DNA of 64,000 bases, from NCBI GenBank assembly GCA_026417575.1, contig JAOACZ010000146.1, positions 1 to 64,000 on the forward strand, given 5' to 3'. The stretch's first letter is position 1; the number at the start of each line of letters is the position of its first letter. Of the stretch, positions 51,301 through 60,489 are shown piece by piece. The notes under the pieces were generated by a model. The model ran no database searches. It was not told where the DNA came from and worked only from the letters and a program-made list of their open reading frames with translations. This DNA comes from a bacterium. Its GTDB lineage: Bacteria; Auribacterota; UBA3054; JAPLST01. Position numbers and translations under genes: made by a program.

Positions 51301-52059
51301 TTACGGTGTGGAAGCTGTTGCTTGGACCGGTTGCCCCGCACGCAAGCGCGCCCAATCTGCTGCAGCCTTGTTCAGCGCATCTTTGTAGGCGTATTCCAGC
51401 GTGGTTTGCACGAGTCGTTCACCAGGCACCACATAACATTTCTGGCTCACACGTGCGTAGCCTTTGTAATGCCCAAGCCGCTCGTAATTGCGATTGTACA
51501 CACCCAGCGACACCGTGGCTTCCTTCTCGTAATGCACCGGCACGCCCACAAAGGCCAGCAAGCTTACGTAGTCCACCACATTCCACGCCCACCAATACCA
51601 GGGTGTCGCGCCTTGCACCGCCTCATTGCCGCTTTTGCCATCGAGAATCAACGCGGTGGCCAGCGGCGCGAGGGCGATTTCCTGCTTGTCTTCTTTCGTC
51701 ACCACCGCGCGAGCGAAGTTACGCTCCTCGAGCTCGTTTTTAACCAATGTACGCAACGTACCGATGTCGCCGTACTGCTCGCGATCCGTTATTTCGTAGC
51801 GGAAACCCAGCGCCACAGAAATTGCGTGAGCGATTGTTTTGCCAATCTTGGTGATGGTATAGCCCACGCCGCCTGACGGGCCGTAGGTTCGATCCTTACC
51901 CACCAGGTAGGTTTGCTTGTACACGAAACCTTTCAGTTCAATGCGGTCCGCAGGCACAGTCACGTCAGGCGCTTCCGTCAGAGTGCTTTTCAAAACCGGG
52001 GCACACGCAGTGCAGAATAACGCAGCGATAGAAGGTAACATGTAACACAACGAGTTCAT
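51301..52059 (-). CDS. hypothetical lipoprotein
   Basis: MNSLCYMLPSIAALFCTACAPVLKST lipobox; start corrected to 52059; no recognisable family. Confidence 0.55.
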   Translation of the reverse strand: MNSLCYMLPSIAALFCTACAPVLKSTLTEAPDVTVPADRIELKGFVYKQTYLVGKDRTYGPSGGVGYTITKIGKTIAHAISVALGFRYEITDREQYGDIGTLRTLVKNELEERNFARAVVTKEDKQEIALAPLATALILDGKSGNEAVQGATPWYWWAWNVVDYVSLLAFVGVPVHYEKEATVSLGVYNRNYERLGHYKGYARVSQKCYVVPGERLVQTTLEYAYKDALNKAAADWARLRAGQPVQATASTP

Positions 52060-52220
52060 GACAGGCCTCCCGAGGTTTATGGATGGCTCATTATACTTTA
52101 TTTTCCAGCGCCCCGCAACGGCTATAAAGATGCCGTTCTGCCAAGCAGCAACGTGTGACGTGCGCTGCGCAGTGGCCGGGGCCCTCCGGAAAAAAAGGAT
52201 GAACGTCTCCCATTCACGCG

Positions 52221-52804
52221 CAAGTCGTGTGAATCCCGTTCGACGGAGGGGCACCAGCCATGGTGCCCGCAAGGTGCGCGAGAAAATTCGTGACCGAAAC
52301 AAGGCGCGGGTTCAATCAACATTTTTTGTCAATTGCAAACAGCGGTTTGCGTCGGTTGAATTCGTGCGGAAGGGGTTCACGTGAACACGCAGTCGCCGAG
52401 GCCGGCGACCCTCCCAATCAACATTTTTTGTCGGGTCCGGACACCATTTCACGTCGTGTGAATTTGTCGGGGGCGGCACCGGCCACGGTGGTCGCATGAT
52501 GCGCATGAAATGAGCCCCGCGCAGGTCGCGTCAATCACATTCGACGGAGGGGCACCAGCCATGGTACCCGCAAGGTGCGCGAGAAAATTCGTGACCGAAA
52601 CAAGGCGCGGGTTCAATCAACATTTTTTGTCAATTGCAAACGGCGGTTTGCGTCGGTTGAATTCGTGCGGAAGGGGTTCACGTGAACACGCAGTCGCCGA
52701 GGCTAGCGGTCCTACGAAAGAAAATGAGAATGGTGGCCTGTGGCGGTTGGGTTCGTGCGGGGTGGTTCGTGTGAAGAAGCGGGCAGCGGGGCCGGTGCCC
52801 CTCC
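52221..52804. repeat. intergenic composite repeat cluster A
   Basis: Two copies (52239-52402 and 52540-52703, offset 301 bp, two mismatches seen) of a unit with CAATCAACATTTTTTGTC (starts 52313, 52415, 52614), palindrome GTTCACGTGAAC (52375, 52676) and GC hairpins. Confidence 0.9.
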
Positions 52805-52811
52805 CGCAAAT

Positions 52812-55607
52812 TTACTTTGCGCGGGCGCGGCGCTTCGTGCGCAACAACAACGCCGTGGCGACGAGCGTTAGCCCACCCGCAGGTTCAGGCACAAAGCCAC
52901 CGGAATAGGCCACACCCCAGGGAACCGGTGTGTACGGTACGTTGACCGCGGAGACGCGGATTTGATACGTCCCTACAGGGGGGTTCTCAATCAGCACGGC
53001 TTCAACAGTGTTCATGTGATCGCCGGTGGAGACAGTGCCAAGAGCGTGAATCCACATGTCACCCGCAGTCTGGTAGTACCAAACATTGTTCGTCCCGAAA
53101 CATGTCCGGGGAGAAATGGCGCCAACATCACGGCAGGCCCGCAGTGTTGGCGTAATCAGGCGAGAGCCGATGAAAAACGTGGACGAAGTGATGACAATAG
53201 GGCTATAGAGAACCTGCACGTACCTAAAGCCAACGCCTGCACCTGAGAGACTCAACGGGCCGCCAGCAAGAACTTGGGCGGGGAAGCCGTTTGTTTCGGC
53301 CCAGATGTAGGAACCGAAAACGCCCCCAGTCCCGTTGGCGTCGTACAGGATATGGAACAGCCGAGTGATGGTGAGGGGCGTGGTGGGTGCGGTGCAGCGT
53401 TGAGCCTCAAACAAGTTTGTTGGCGAAGAGAAAGTGACGGCAGTCGTGTTAGTGTAATAGAACAGGTCAAGACGGGAATTTTGGAGGACGGGGAAGTTCG
53501 TGTTGCCGTTAGGGTCAACGACACGGAGGTCAAGGTTATTGAGTAAGCCGCCGCCACGGCGCGCGGAATAAGTGACATTCTGAGCGTTGAGCGAACCGGC
53601 CACGTCGTACCAGGCGAGGGTGGCCTTGAAGGGGATGGAACTATCGTAGACGATGACGTTTGTGACGAAGGTGGTGGGGGTGGTGAAGGCATTAGTCCAG
53701 ACGTGCATGCGGTAGGTGGGGGGGCCGTAGAAGGCGTTTTCGAGGTTGAGGCGGCCCCAGCCCTGGACGTTGTTGGGGGCAGGGCCGGTTTCCTGGGTAG
53801 CGCCGGTACCATATTGGCCGGGGGCGATATCGGTGGCGCTATTGAGGAGGATGGCTTTGATGAGGGGTCCCGGGGGGTTGAGGAAGTTATGAACGACGCG
53901 CAGGTATTCGCGGACGACAGCAGCAGCCCCGGCGACGAGCGGAGTGGCCGAGCTGCTGCCGCCGGCAAAGACGTAATTGGTTTGGCCGGCGAGGAGGTTA
54001 CCGCGGCCCCAGAGCACATTGTCGATGCTGCCGGGTGCAATTGCGTGACTGAGCGGGGCGGCGATATAGGTGCCTGGGGCGACGATGTCAGGTTTGAGAC
54101 GGCCGTCCTGGCACGGGCCACGGCTGGAGATAGCAGCTAGGCCAGCAGCGGCGTTGGCGACGTGATCGGTGCTGATGGGTGTGGCAGGGAAGCGAGTGGA
54201 GAAGAAGCCACCCCACGTACCAGATTCCGTGGCGGAGCGAAGGTTTTCCGTGGCACCGACAGCGATGCAGTTTTTCGCAGCAGCGGGGCTGGCAATGGAG
54301 CCGAGATCAACGACGCCGTTGGGAGGGTTCGTATCCGCGCCTGCGTTGCCAGCGGAGAAGCAGACTACGAGCTCGGGATTTCGGAGCGTAAAGAAATCGA
54401 CGTGACGGCAGAGGGTATCGTACTGACCGTAGACGTCAGCTCCCCAGCTATTGTTCTGGATGCGGGCGCCGGCAGCATAGGCTTGGGCGAGGAGGCCGGT
54501 GATTCCGTGGGGGAGGTAGATAACCCCGGCCAGAGCGGGATCATTACTGCCTTGGGCTTGGAAGACGAGGCGGGCCTTGGGGGCGATACCAACGTAGGCG
54601 TTGGTGGGGAAGCCGTTAGTCTGTGGCCACGCGCCAGAAAGGACGCCATTGCCAAGCGCGGAACCGGCGACATGCGTGCCGTGGCCGTCGAAGGGATCGC
54701 TGGCACCGTCGCCCAAATTATCGAAGATTTGCACGATCCGGGTTCCGCCAAGGGTATCTTCAAAATCGTCGTGGATGTCGGTCGTGTTGACACCGATGTC
54801 CAGCCCGGAATCAGCCACGGCAATGATTTCGTTGCTGCCGGTGAAGTTGCGGATCGTCCACATATCGCGGGCATCCACGATGTCAGGAGCTACACTCATG
54901 TGTAGTGCGAGCAGCGGTGCGTAATCCACGAGAAGCACGCCGGGCAGGGCGGCGACGGTGTCAATGAGTTTGGTGGGGACGGTAACAATCATGGCGCCGT
55001 CGTCGTCGGGCTCGCGAGTGCCAAGGTGTTCAAGCTGGCTGGCGAGGAGTTTGATGTCAGCGTCGGGGGCGGGGAGGACAGCCAGACGGATGGTGGGGCG
55101 GGTACCGGCGCGGCCGCAGCGTGCGGTCTCAAGCAGCTCAGAAATGCGGAACTGAGGCGCATATGCGCCGAGCCAGCGGACGCCGGGGAGGGCGCGCAAA
55201 GCGGCGGCATCGGTGCTGCTGAGGCGTAGGACGTAGCCGTTTTCAGGCAGCGTGCGCAGAGCAGGGAGATTCCGTTGGCTTAACCAACGAATGTGCGCAG
55301 GCGTGGGTGGAGTGCTAAACTGGACGAGGTAAAGGTTATCAGCGGGTGTTTTTTGCGCGGCGCTCAAATCGACAGACATGCCACGGTTGTCTTTCCTGGC
55401 GACGGGGTCAATCAGACGGCCACCGAGATGGAGATACTGCGCAGGCCGTGTGGTATCAATTACGACCGAGTCAAGCGCGGCGCGACGCAGAGATGGTGTG
55501 AGAGGCCCACTGGCTGAAGAGGGTGGCACCGCGAGGAGAGGATGAAGAGACGCTGTGATGAAGAGAAGGGAAAGGGAAAAGGTGGCTGCTTTGATTGGGT
55601 GTTTCAT
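52812..55607 (-). CDS. subtilisin-like S8 peptidase with PEP-CTERM signal (paralogue 1)
   Basis: IIAVADSGLDIGVNTTDIHDDFE (Asp), GHGTHVAGSALGNG (His), FAGGSSSATPLVAGAAAVVREYL (Ser); C-terminus VPEPAGGLTLVATALLLRTKRRARAK. Start corrected to 55607. Confidence 0.92.
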   Translation of the reverse strand: MKHPIKAATFSLSLLFITASLHPLLAVPPSSASGPLTPSLRRAALDSVVIDTTRPAQYLHLGGRLIDPVARKDNRGMSVDLSAAQKTPADNLYLVQFSTPPTPAHIRWLSQRNLPALRTLPENGYVLRLSSTDAAALRALPGVRWLGAYAPQFRISELLETARCGRAGTRPTIRLAVLPAPDADIKLLASQLEHLGTREPDDDGAMIVTVPTKLIDTVAALPGVLLVDYAPLLALHMSVAPDIVDARDMWTIRNFTGSNEIIAVADSGLDIGVNTTDIHDDFEDTLGGTRIVQIFDNLGDGASDPFDGHGTHVAGSALGNGVLSGAWPQTNGFPTNAYVGIAPKARLVFQAQGSNDPALAGVIYLPHGITGLLAQAYAAGARIQNNSWGADVYGQYDTLCRHVDFFTLRNPELVVCFSAGNAGADTNPPNGVVDLGSIASPAAAKNCIAVGATENLRSATESGTWGGFFSTRFPATPISTDHVANAAAGLAAISSRGPCQDGRLKPDIVAPGTYIAAPLSHAIAPGSIDNVLWGRGNLLAGQTNYVFAGGSSSATPLVAGAAAVVREYLRVVHNFLNPPGPLIKAILLNSATDIAPGQYGTGATQETGPAPNNVQGWGRLNLENAFYGPPTYRMHVWTNAFTTPTTFVTNVIVYDSSIPFKATLAWYDVAGSLNAQNVTYSARRGGGLLNNLDLRVVDPNGNTNFPVLQNSRLDLFYYTNTTAVTFSSPTNLFEAQRCTAPTTPLTITRLFHILYDANGTGGVFGSYIWAETNGFPAQVLAGGPLSLSGAGVGFRYVQVLYSPIVITSSTFFIGSRLITPTLRACRDVGAISPRTCFGTNNVWYYQTAGDMWIHALGTVSTGDHMNTVEAVLIENPPVGTYQIRVSAVNVPYTPVPWGVAYSGGFVPEPAGGLTLVATALLLRTKRRARAK

Positions 55608-55645
55608 TGTGTCGCTCCCTGACGATTTAAACAATGGAACGCTGT

Positions 55646-55674
55646 ATTATATCACGTGCCCGCTGGTATGTCAA
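55646..55674 (-). promoter_or_regulatory. consensus sigma70 promoter of S8 paralogue 1
   Basis: Minus strand TTGACA (55669-55674) - 17 nt - TATAAT (55646-55651). Confidence 0.75.
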
Positions 55675-55989
55675 GTCGCGACAAGGGGCGGGGCTTGTGA
55701 CTGGCGGCATCTGGCAAAGCCAGAGCAGTTGGGTGGACCGGAGGGGCCTGCTGAGATGGCAACAGTGCTCCGGTACGGACAGGAAAGGCAGCCGGCGCCC
55801 TTTCTGTTGCACCGCGTCGGCCTCAATGGCATACCGCGCTTAGCGTGCTGTGTCGGAGGCAGGTGCTAGAGGGATGCGGGTGTGGCTGGGTGGATGAAGG
55901 TGCAGAGCTGGCAGTCCGAGCGGGTAAATAGGGAGCGAGTAACAGGGCAATTTGACCAGGTGTGAGCAGAAGATGCACAGTGGAAATGA

Positions 55990-56021
55990 GGGGGGAGGGG
56001 TGGGTGGGGTGGTGGGTAGGG
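55990..56021 (+). other. G-quadruplex-forming motif
   Basis: GGGGGGAGGGGTGGGTGGGGTGGTGGGTAGGG: more than four runs of at least 3 G with 1-4 nt loops. Confidence 0.75.
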
Positions 56022-56168
56022 AAGCTGCCAGACATAAGCGGTTGCAAGGGAGCTAGTTAGTAGGGCGGGGAGGGAGAACAGACAAAAGGGTACGCTAATA
56101 CCACAATATGGCACACACGTTGCTCTCACCAACTCGACAGTCAGTAACCCCTAACCACGAGGAAGCAA

Positions 56169-56738
56169 ATGAAACCTTCACTCACATACGGTCTCGCCAC
56201 TGCGGCAGTGGTGCTGGCCACGACAGCGTTTGTCTACGCAGGTGGTGCCTGCGGTTGGAAAGCAGCCTCACGTGATGAGGCAGCTGTGTACGGTAAAGGT
56301 GGTACGTGTGGCAGCGCGACCGCGGCGGAATGTGCCACCAAGTGTACAAAAGGCTGTTACTGTGACACGAGTTGCCCAGGCAAGGAGACGGCTGAGCATG
56401 GGTACCGTGTGATTGACACAGCCAGCCTCAAGGCATTGCTCGCGTCTGGTGAGCCAGTGACGGTAGTGGACGCGCGGAGTGGCAAGTACGATGACGGGCG
56501 GCGCATTGCGGGCGCAATCAGCCTGCCAGCCAACGCGAGTGACGAGGCGATCGCGCGGGCCTTGCCAGACAAGCAGGCGAAAATTGTCACCTACTGCAGC
56601 AATACCAAGTGCCCCGCGAGTGCTAAACTAGCGAAACGGTTGGTAGCTCTTGGGTACACGAATGTGCACAAGTATCCTGACGGGATCGCGGGCTGGACAG
56701 CGGCTGGCAACCCGGTGAGCACCGTGGCTGCGAAGTAG
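56169..56738 (+). CDS. secreted Cys-rich rhodanese-like domain protein
   Basis: Signal peptide; CATKCTKGCYCDTSCPGKE Cys cluster; rhodanese VTVVDARSGKYDDGRRIAGAISLPAN and IVTYCSNTKCPASAKLAKRL. Confidence 0.85.
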   Translation: MKPSLTYGLATAAVVLATTAFVYAGGACGWKAASRDEAAVYGKGGTCGSATAAECATKCTKGCYCDTSCPGKETAEHGYRVIDTASLKALLASGEPVTVVDARSGKYDDGRRIAGAISLPANASDEAIARALPDKQAKIVTYCSNTKCPASAKLAKRLVALGYTNVHKYPDGIAGWTAAGNPVSTVAAK

Positions 56739-56772
56739 CCGCTGGCTGTACGTACGGTTGGTAACCCCAAAG

Positions 56773-56805
56773 AGGATGTGGCCTAACAAGCCACATCCTT
56801 TTTTT
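56773..56805 (+). terminator. Rho-independent terminator
   Basis: AGGATGTGGC-CTAACAA-GCCACATCCT followed by TTTTTT; 35 bp after the rhodanese stop codon. Confidence 0.92.
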
Positions 56806-56842
56806 GCCGTATGGGCATGCATGTCGTGATCTGCGCACGTCT

Positions 56843-57452
56843 GGCCGACCGCGTGTTCACGCGAATCCGTTTCGCACGAACACAAGGGACGCACAGCGCC
56901 GTTCGCAATTGACAAAAATTGTCAATGGAATGCGCGCCTGGTGCGGCGGGCGAACGCGGGTTAGATTTGCGAGCAGCGGGGGCGGTGACCCTCCTTTTTA
57001 TGGGCGTTGGTTGAGTGCGGGGAGCAGCAACGCGCAGAAGACGCGGGCAGCAAAGGCCGGCGCCCCTCCCGACGACGTCATACGGCGTGAAATGTTGTCT
57101 GCATTCGACAAAAAATGTTGATTGAGAGGATCGCCGGCCCCGGCGACCGCGTGTTCACGCGAATCCGTTTCGCACGAACACAAGGGACGCACAGCGCCGT
57201 TAGCAATTGACAAAAACTGTCAATGGAATTTGCGCCTGGTGCGGCGGGCGAACGCGGGTTAGATTTGCGAGCAGCGGGGGCGGTGACCCTCCTTTTTATG
57301 GGCGTTGGTTGAGTGCGGAGAGCAGAAACGCGCAGAAGAGGCGGGCAGCGAGGCCGGTACCCCTCCGAAGAAAAAGCCATTAGTGGTTCGTGTGGGTGGA
57401 ATGCGTGCGGGGTGGGTTCGTGTGAAGAATCGGCCAGCGGGGCCGGCAAGCC
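56843..57452. repeat. intergenic composite repeat cluster B
   Basis: Two near-identical ~222-bp units (56847-57069 and 57145-57366, offset 297-298 bp); core in minus orientation (GACAAAAAATGTTGATTG at 57107), hairpin modules in plus orientation (57045, 57343, 57432). Confidence 0.9.
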
Positions 57453-57526
57453 TCCAAAAATGGAATTTTGGGACCCGAATCGGATGCTGCGCGAGAAATT
57501 TGATCGCGCGGGTCGGTGTTCTGCCA

Positions 57527-60328
57527 TCAAATGCGATTTACGTGGGTGCGGCGCTTCTTGAGTAACAACAACGCCGTGGCTACGAGCGTTAGCCCGCCCG
57601 CAGGTTCAGGCACAAAGCCACCGGAATAGGCCATGCCCCATCGAACTGGCGTATACGGCACGTTGGCGCCAGAGACGAGGATCTGGTAAGTACCCAGGGG
57701 CGGGTTGCGGATCACCACGCTTTCGACGGTGTTGATGTGATCGCCAGTGGAGACGGTGCCGTAGGCGTGAATCCACATGTCGCCCGCGTTCTGATAAGAC
57801 CAACCGCTACCGCTGTTGACATATGTGCGCGGCGAGCCACTGTTCGCGTCACGTGCCTGACGCACATTCGTTGCGATGAGTTGGGTACCGATGAAAAAGT
57901 TCGAGGAGGTGATCGTCAGCGGAGAGGGAAGAGTAATGATAAGGAAGTTAAAGCCGGCAGAGCCACTGGGGAGGGTGTTGGTGACGGCAAAGAGAGCAGT
58001 TCCAGGAAGACCGCCAGCGCCTTCAGCCCAAATGAATGTGCCATGATTTCCCCCTGCTCCACTTGAATCATAGATGACTTTGAAAATGTGTGTGATGGTG
58101 AGGGGGCGCTGAGGCGCGGTGCACTTTTCGGCCTCCAAGAGACCAGCTGGGCTGCTGGACATGGCGGCGAAAGTGTTGTTAGTGTAGTAGAACAGATCGA
58201 GGCGCGTGTTCTGAGCGAGGGGGAAGTTGGTTTTGCCGGTGGGATCCACGACGCGGAGGTCGAGATCATTCATCAGGCCGCCGCCACGGATCGCTGTCAA
58301 GGAGGCGTTCAACGCGAAGAGAGAGCCGGCCATATCGGTCCAGGCCAGGGTAGCCTTGAAGGGGATGTTGGTATCGTAGATGACGACGTTGGTCAGGAAG
58401 GTGTTCGGGGCGGTGAAGGTATTGGTCCAGAAGTACATGCGGTAGGTAGGAGGGCCATAGAAAGCGTTTTCGAGGGTGAGGCGGCCCCAGCCTTGAATGC
58501 TGTTAGGGGCAGGGCCGGTTTCTTGGGTGGCGCCGGTGCCGTATTGGCCGGGAGCGATATCGGTAGCGCCATTAAGGAGGATGGCTTTGATGAGAGCAGC
58601 AGGGGGGTTGGTGAAGTTATGGGCGCCGTGGAGATACTCGCGGATGACGGCAGCGGCGCCGGCGACGAGCGGGGCGGCCATGCTTGTGCCGCCACTAAAG
58701 ACGTAATTAGTCTGGCCAGCGAGAAGCGAGCCGCGCCCCCAGAGGGTGGAGTCAATACTTCCTGGAGGGATGGCGTGACTGAGCGTGGAGGCAATGAAGG
58801 TACCGGGGGCGACGATGTCTGGCTTGATGCGGCCGTCCTGGCAAGGGCCGCGGCTGGAGAAGGCGGCCATGCCGGTTGGTGCGTTAGCAACGTGATCATT
58901 GTTAATCGGGGCATTCGGGAACCTGCCGGGGAACATGGCGCCCCACGTGCCCGATTCGGTACTGTTGCGGACGTTTTCGGTGGCGCCGACGGCGGTGCAA
59001 TTTTTGGCGGCAGCGGGGCTTCCAATGGAGCCGAGATCGACAACGCCGTTGGCGGGGTTGGTGTCCACGCCGGCATTGCCGGCGGAGAAGCAGACGAAGA
59101 AGTCGGGATTTTTGAAGGTAAAGAGATCAAGATCACGGCACGCGTTGTCGTATTCACCATAGAGGTCGGAGCCCCAACTATTGTTATGGATACGAGCTCC
59201 GGCAGCATAGGCTTGATTGAACAAGCCAAGGATGCCGGTGGGCAAGAAGATGGTGCCTGCCACGCTGGGATTGTTGCTACCTTGGGCTTGAAAGACGAGG
59301 CGGGCCTTGGGGGCGATGCCGGCATGGCTGGTGGAAGGGAAGCCGTTGGTCTGGGGCCATGCGCCGGAAAGGACGCCATTGCCAAGGGCGGAGCCGGCGA
59401 CATGGGTGCCGTGGCCGGAATAGGGGTCGCTGGCACCGTCGCCTAAATTATCGTAAATCTGCGCGATGCGGGTGGCGCCGAGATTATTCTCGAAGTCATC
59501 GTGGATAGCGGTGGAGTTGGTCCCGATGTCCAGGCCGGAATCAGCCACGGCAATGATTTCGTTGCTGCCGGTGAAGTTGCGGATCGTCCACATATCGCGG
59601 GCATCTACAATGCCGGCGGCGACGCTGTTATGCAATTCGTGCAATGGTGCGTAATCTACGAGGAGGACGCCGGGGAGAGAGGCGACGGTGTCAATGAGTT
59701 TGGTGGGGACGGTAACAATCATGGCGCCGTCGTCGTCGGGCTCGCGAGAGCCGAGGTGTTCGAGCTGGCTGGCGAGGAGCTTGGTATCGGCGCCGGGCGC
59801 GGGGAGAACAGCCAAACGGATCGTGGGAAGGGTACCGGCGCGGCCGCAGCGTGCGGTCTCAAGCAGCTCAGAAATGCGGAACTGAGGCGCATATGCGCCG
59901 AGCCAGCGGACGCCGGGGAGGGCGCGCAAAGCGGCGGCATCGCTGGAATGTAAGCGCACAACAAACGCATTCTGTGGGATTGAACGCAGGAGGGTGAGAT
60001 TGCGTTGGCCCAGCCAGGTGACCTGCACGGGCGTGAGTGGCATTGTGAATTGCACGATATAGAGATCATCGGTGGGTGATTTTTGCGCAGCACTGAGATC
60101 AACGGCGAGACCGCGATGATCTCTCTTGGCGACAGGGTCAACTATACGGCCAGCGAGGTGAAGGTAACGCGCCGGCTGCGTCTCATCAATGATCACGGTC
60201 CGCAAAGCGGCCTGGCGCAGTGAGGGAATGAAAGGAGCGTCAATGGGGCGCGGGAGTACTTCCGCGTGGAGATAATGGGACAGAGCGAATAAGAGAAGAA
60301 GCGTGATTGCAGCGGGCATATTTTTCAT
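57527..60328 (-). CDS. subtilisin-like S8 peptidase with PEP-CTERM signal (paralogue 2)
   Basis: Same domain layout as 52812-55607; GHGTHVAGSALGNG, FSGGTSMAAPLVAGAAAVIREYL; C-terminus VPEPAGGLTLVATALLLLKKRRTHVNRI. Confidence 0.93.
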   Translation of the reverse strand: MKNMPAAITLLLLFALSHYLHAEVLPRPIDAPFIPSLRQAALRTVIIDETQPARYLHLAGRIVDPVAKRDHRGLAVDLSAAQKSPTDDLYIVQFTMPLTPVQVTWLGQRNLTLLRSIPQNAFVVRLHSSDAAALRALPGVRWLGAYAPQFRISELLETARCGRAGTLPTIRLAVLPAPGADTKLLASQLEHLGSREPDDDGAMIVTVPTKLIDTVASLPGVLLVDYAPLHELHNSVAAGIVDARDMWTIRNFTGSNEIIAVADSGLDIGTNSTAIHDDFENNLGATRIAQIYDNLGDGASDPYSGHGTHVAGSALGNGVLSGAWPQTNGFPSTSHAGIAPKARLVFQAQGSNNPSVAGTIFLPTGILGLFNQAYAAGARIHNNSWGSDLYGEYDNACRDLDLFTFKNPDFFVCFSAGNAGVDTNPANGVVDLGSIGSPAAAKNCTAVGATENVRNSTESGTWGAMFPGRFPNAPINNDHVANAPTGMAAFSSRGPCQDGRIKPDIVAPGTFIASTLSHAIPPGSIDSTLWGRGSLLAGQTNYVFSGGTSMAAPLVAGAAAVIREYLHGAHNFTNPPAALIKAILLNGATDIAPGQYGTGATQETGPAPNSIQGWGRLTLENAFYGPPTYRMYFWTNTFTAPNTFLTNVVIYDTNIPFKATLAWTDMAGSLFALNASLTAIRGGGLMNDLDLRVVDPTGKTNFPLAQNTRLDLFYYTNNTFAAMSSSPAGLLEAEKCTAPQRPLTITHIFKVIYDSSGAGGNHGTFIWAEGAGGLPGTALFAVTNTLPSGSAGFNFLIITLPSPLTITSSNFFIGTQLIATNVRQARDANSGSPRTYVNSGSGWSYQNAGDMWIHAYGTVSTGDHINTVESVVIRNPPLGTYQILVSGANVPYTPVRWGMAYSGGFVPEPAGGLTLVATALLLLKKRRTHVNRI

Positions 60329-60362
60329 AGCGACACATGGTCAAGGCTTAAACATTTGATTC

Positions 60363-60391
60363 ATTGTATCACCGTTCCGAGGTCATGTCAA
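60363..60391 (-). promoter_or_regulatory. consensus sigma70 promoter of S8 paralogue 2
   Basis: Minus strand TTGACA (60386-60391) - 17 nt - TACAAT (60363-60368). Confidence 0.7.
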
Positions 60392-60489
60392 ATTCAGGGC
60401 AAATTGAAGATGAGCAGGGCCACAGTTGAAGGTGGAGTGGGTGCTGATGTGGCGGGTGTTTTTGAGCAAGTGTTTTTCGGTAAAGGGTG

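Noticed and set aside
52392-52440. GC hairpin followed by TTTTTT as a Rho-independent terminator
   Set aside because: In the core the T-run starts about 13 nt after the stem, unlike the terminator at 56773-56805 where it is immediate; other modules have no T-run.
58088-59446. 452-aa plus-strand ORF in S8 paralogue 2 with Gly/Ala/Glu-rich sequence
   Set aside because: Antisense shadow of the peptidase; similar shadow ORFs appear in paralogue 1 (54162..54905) for the same reason.
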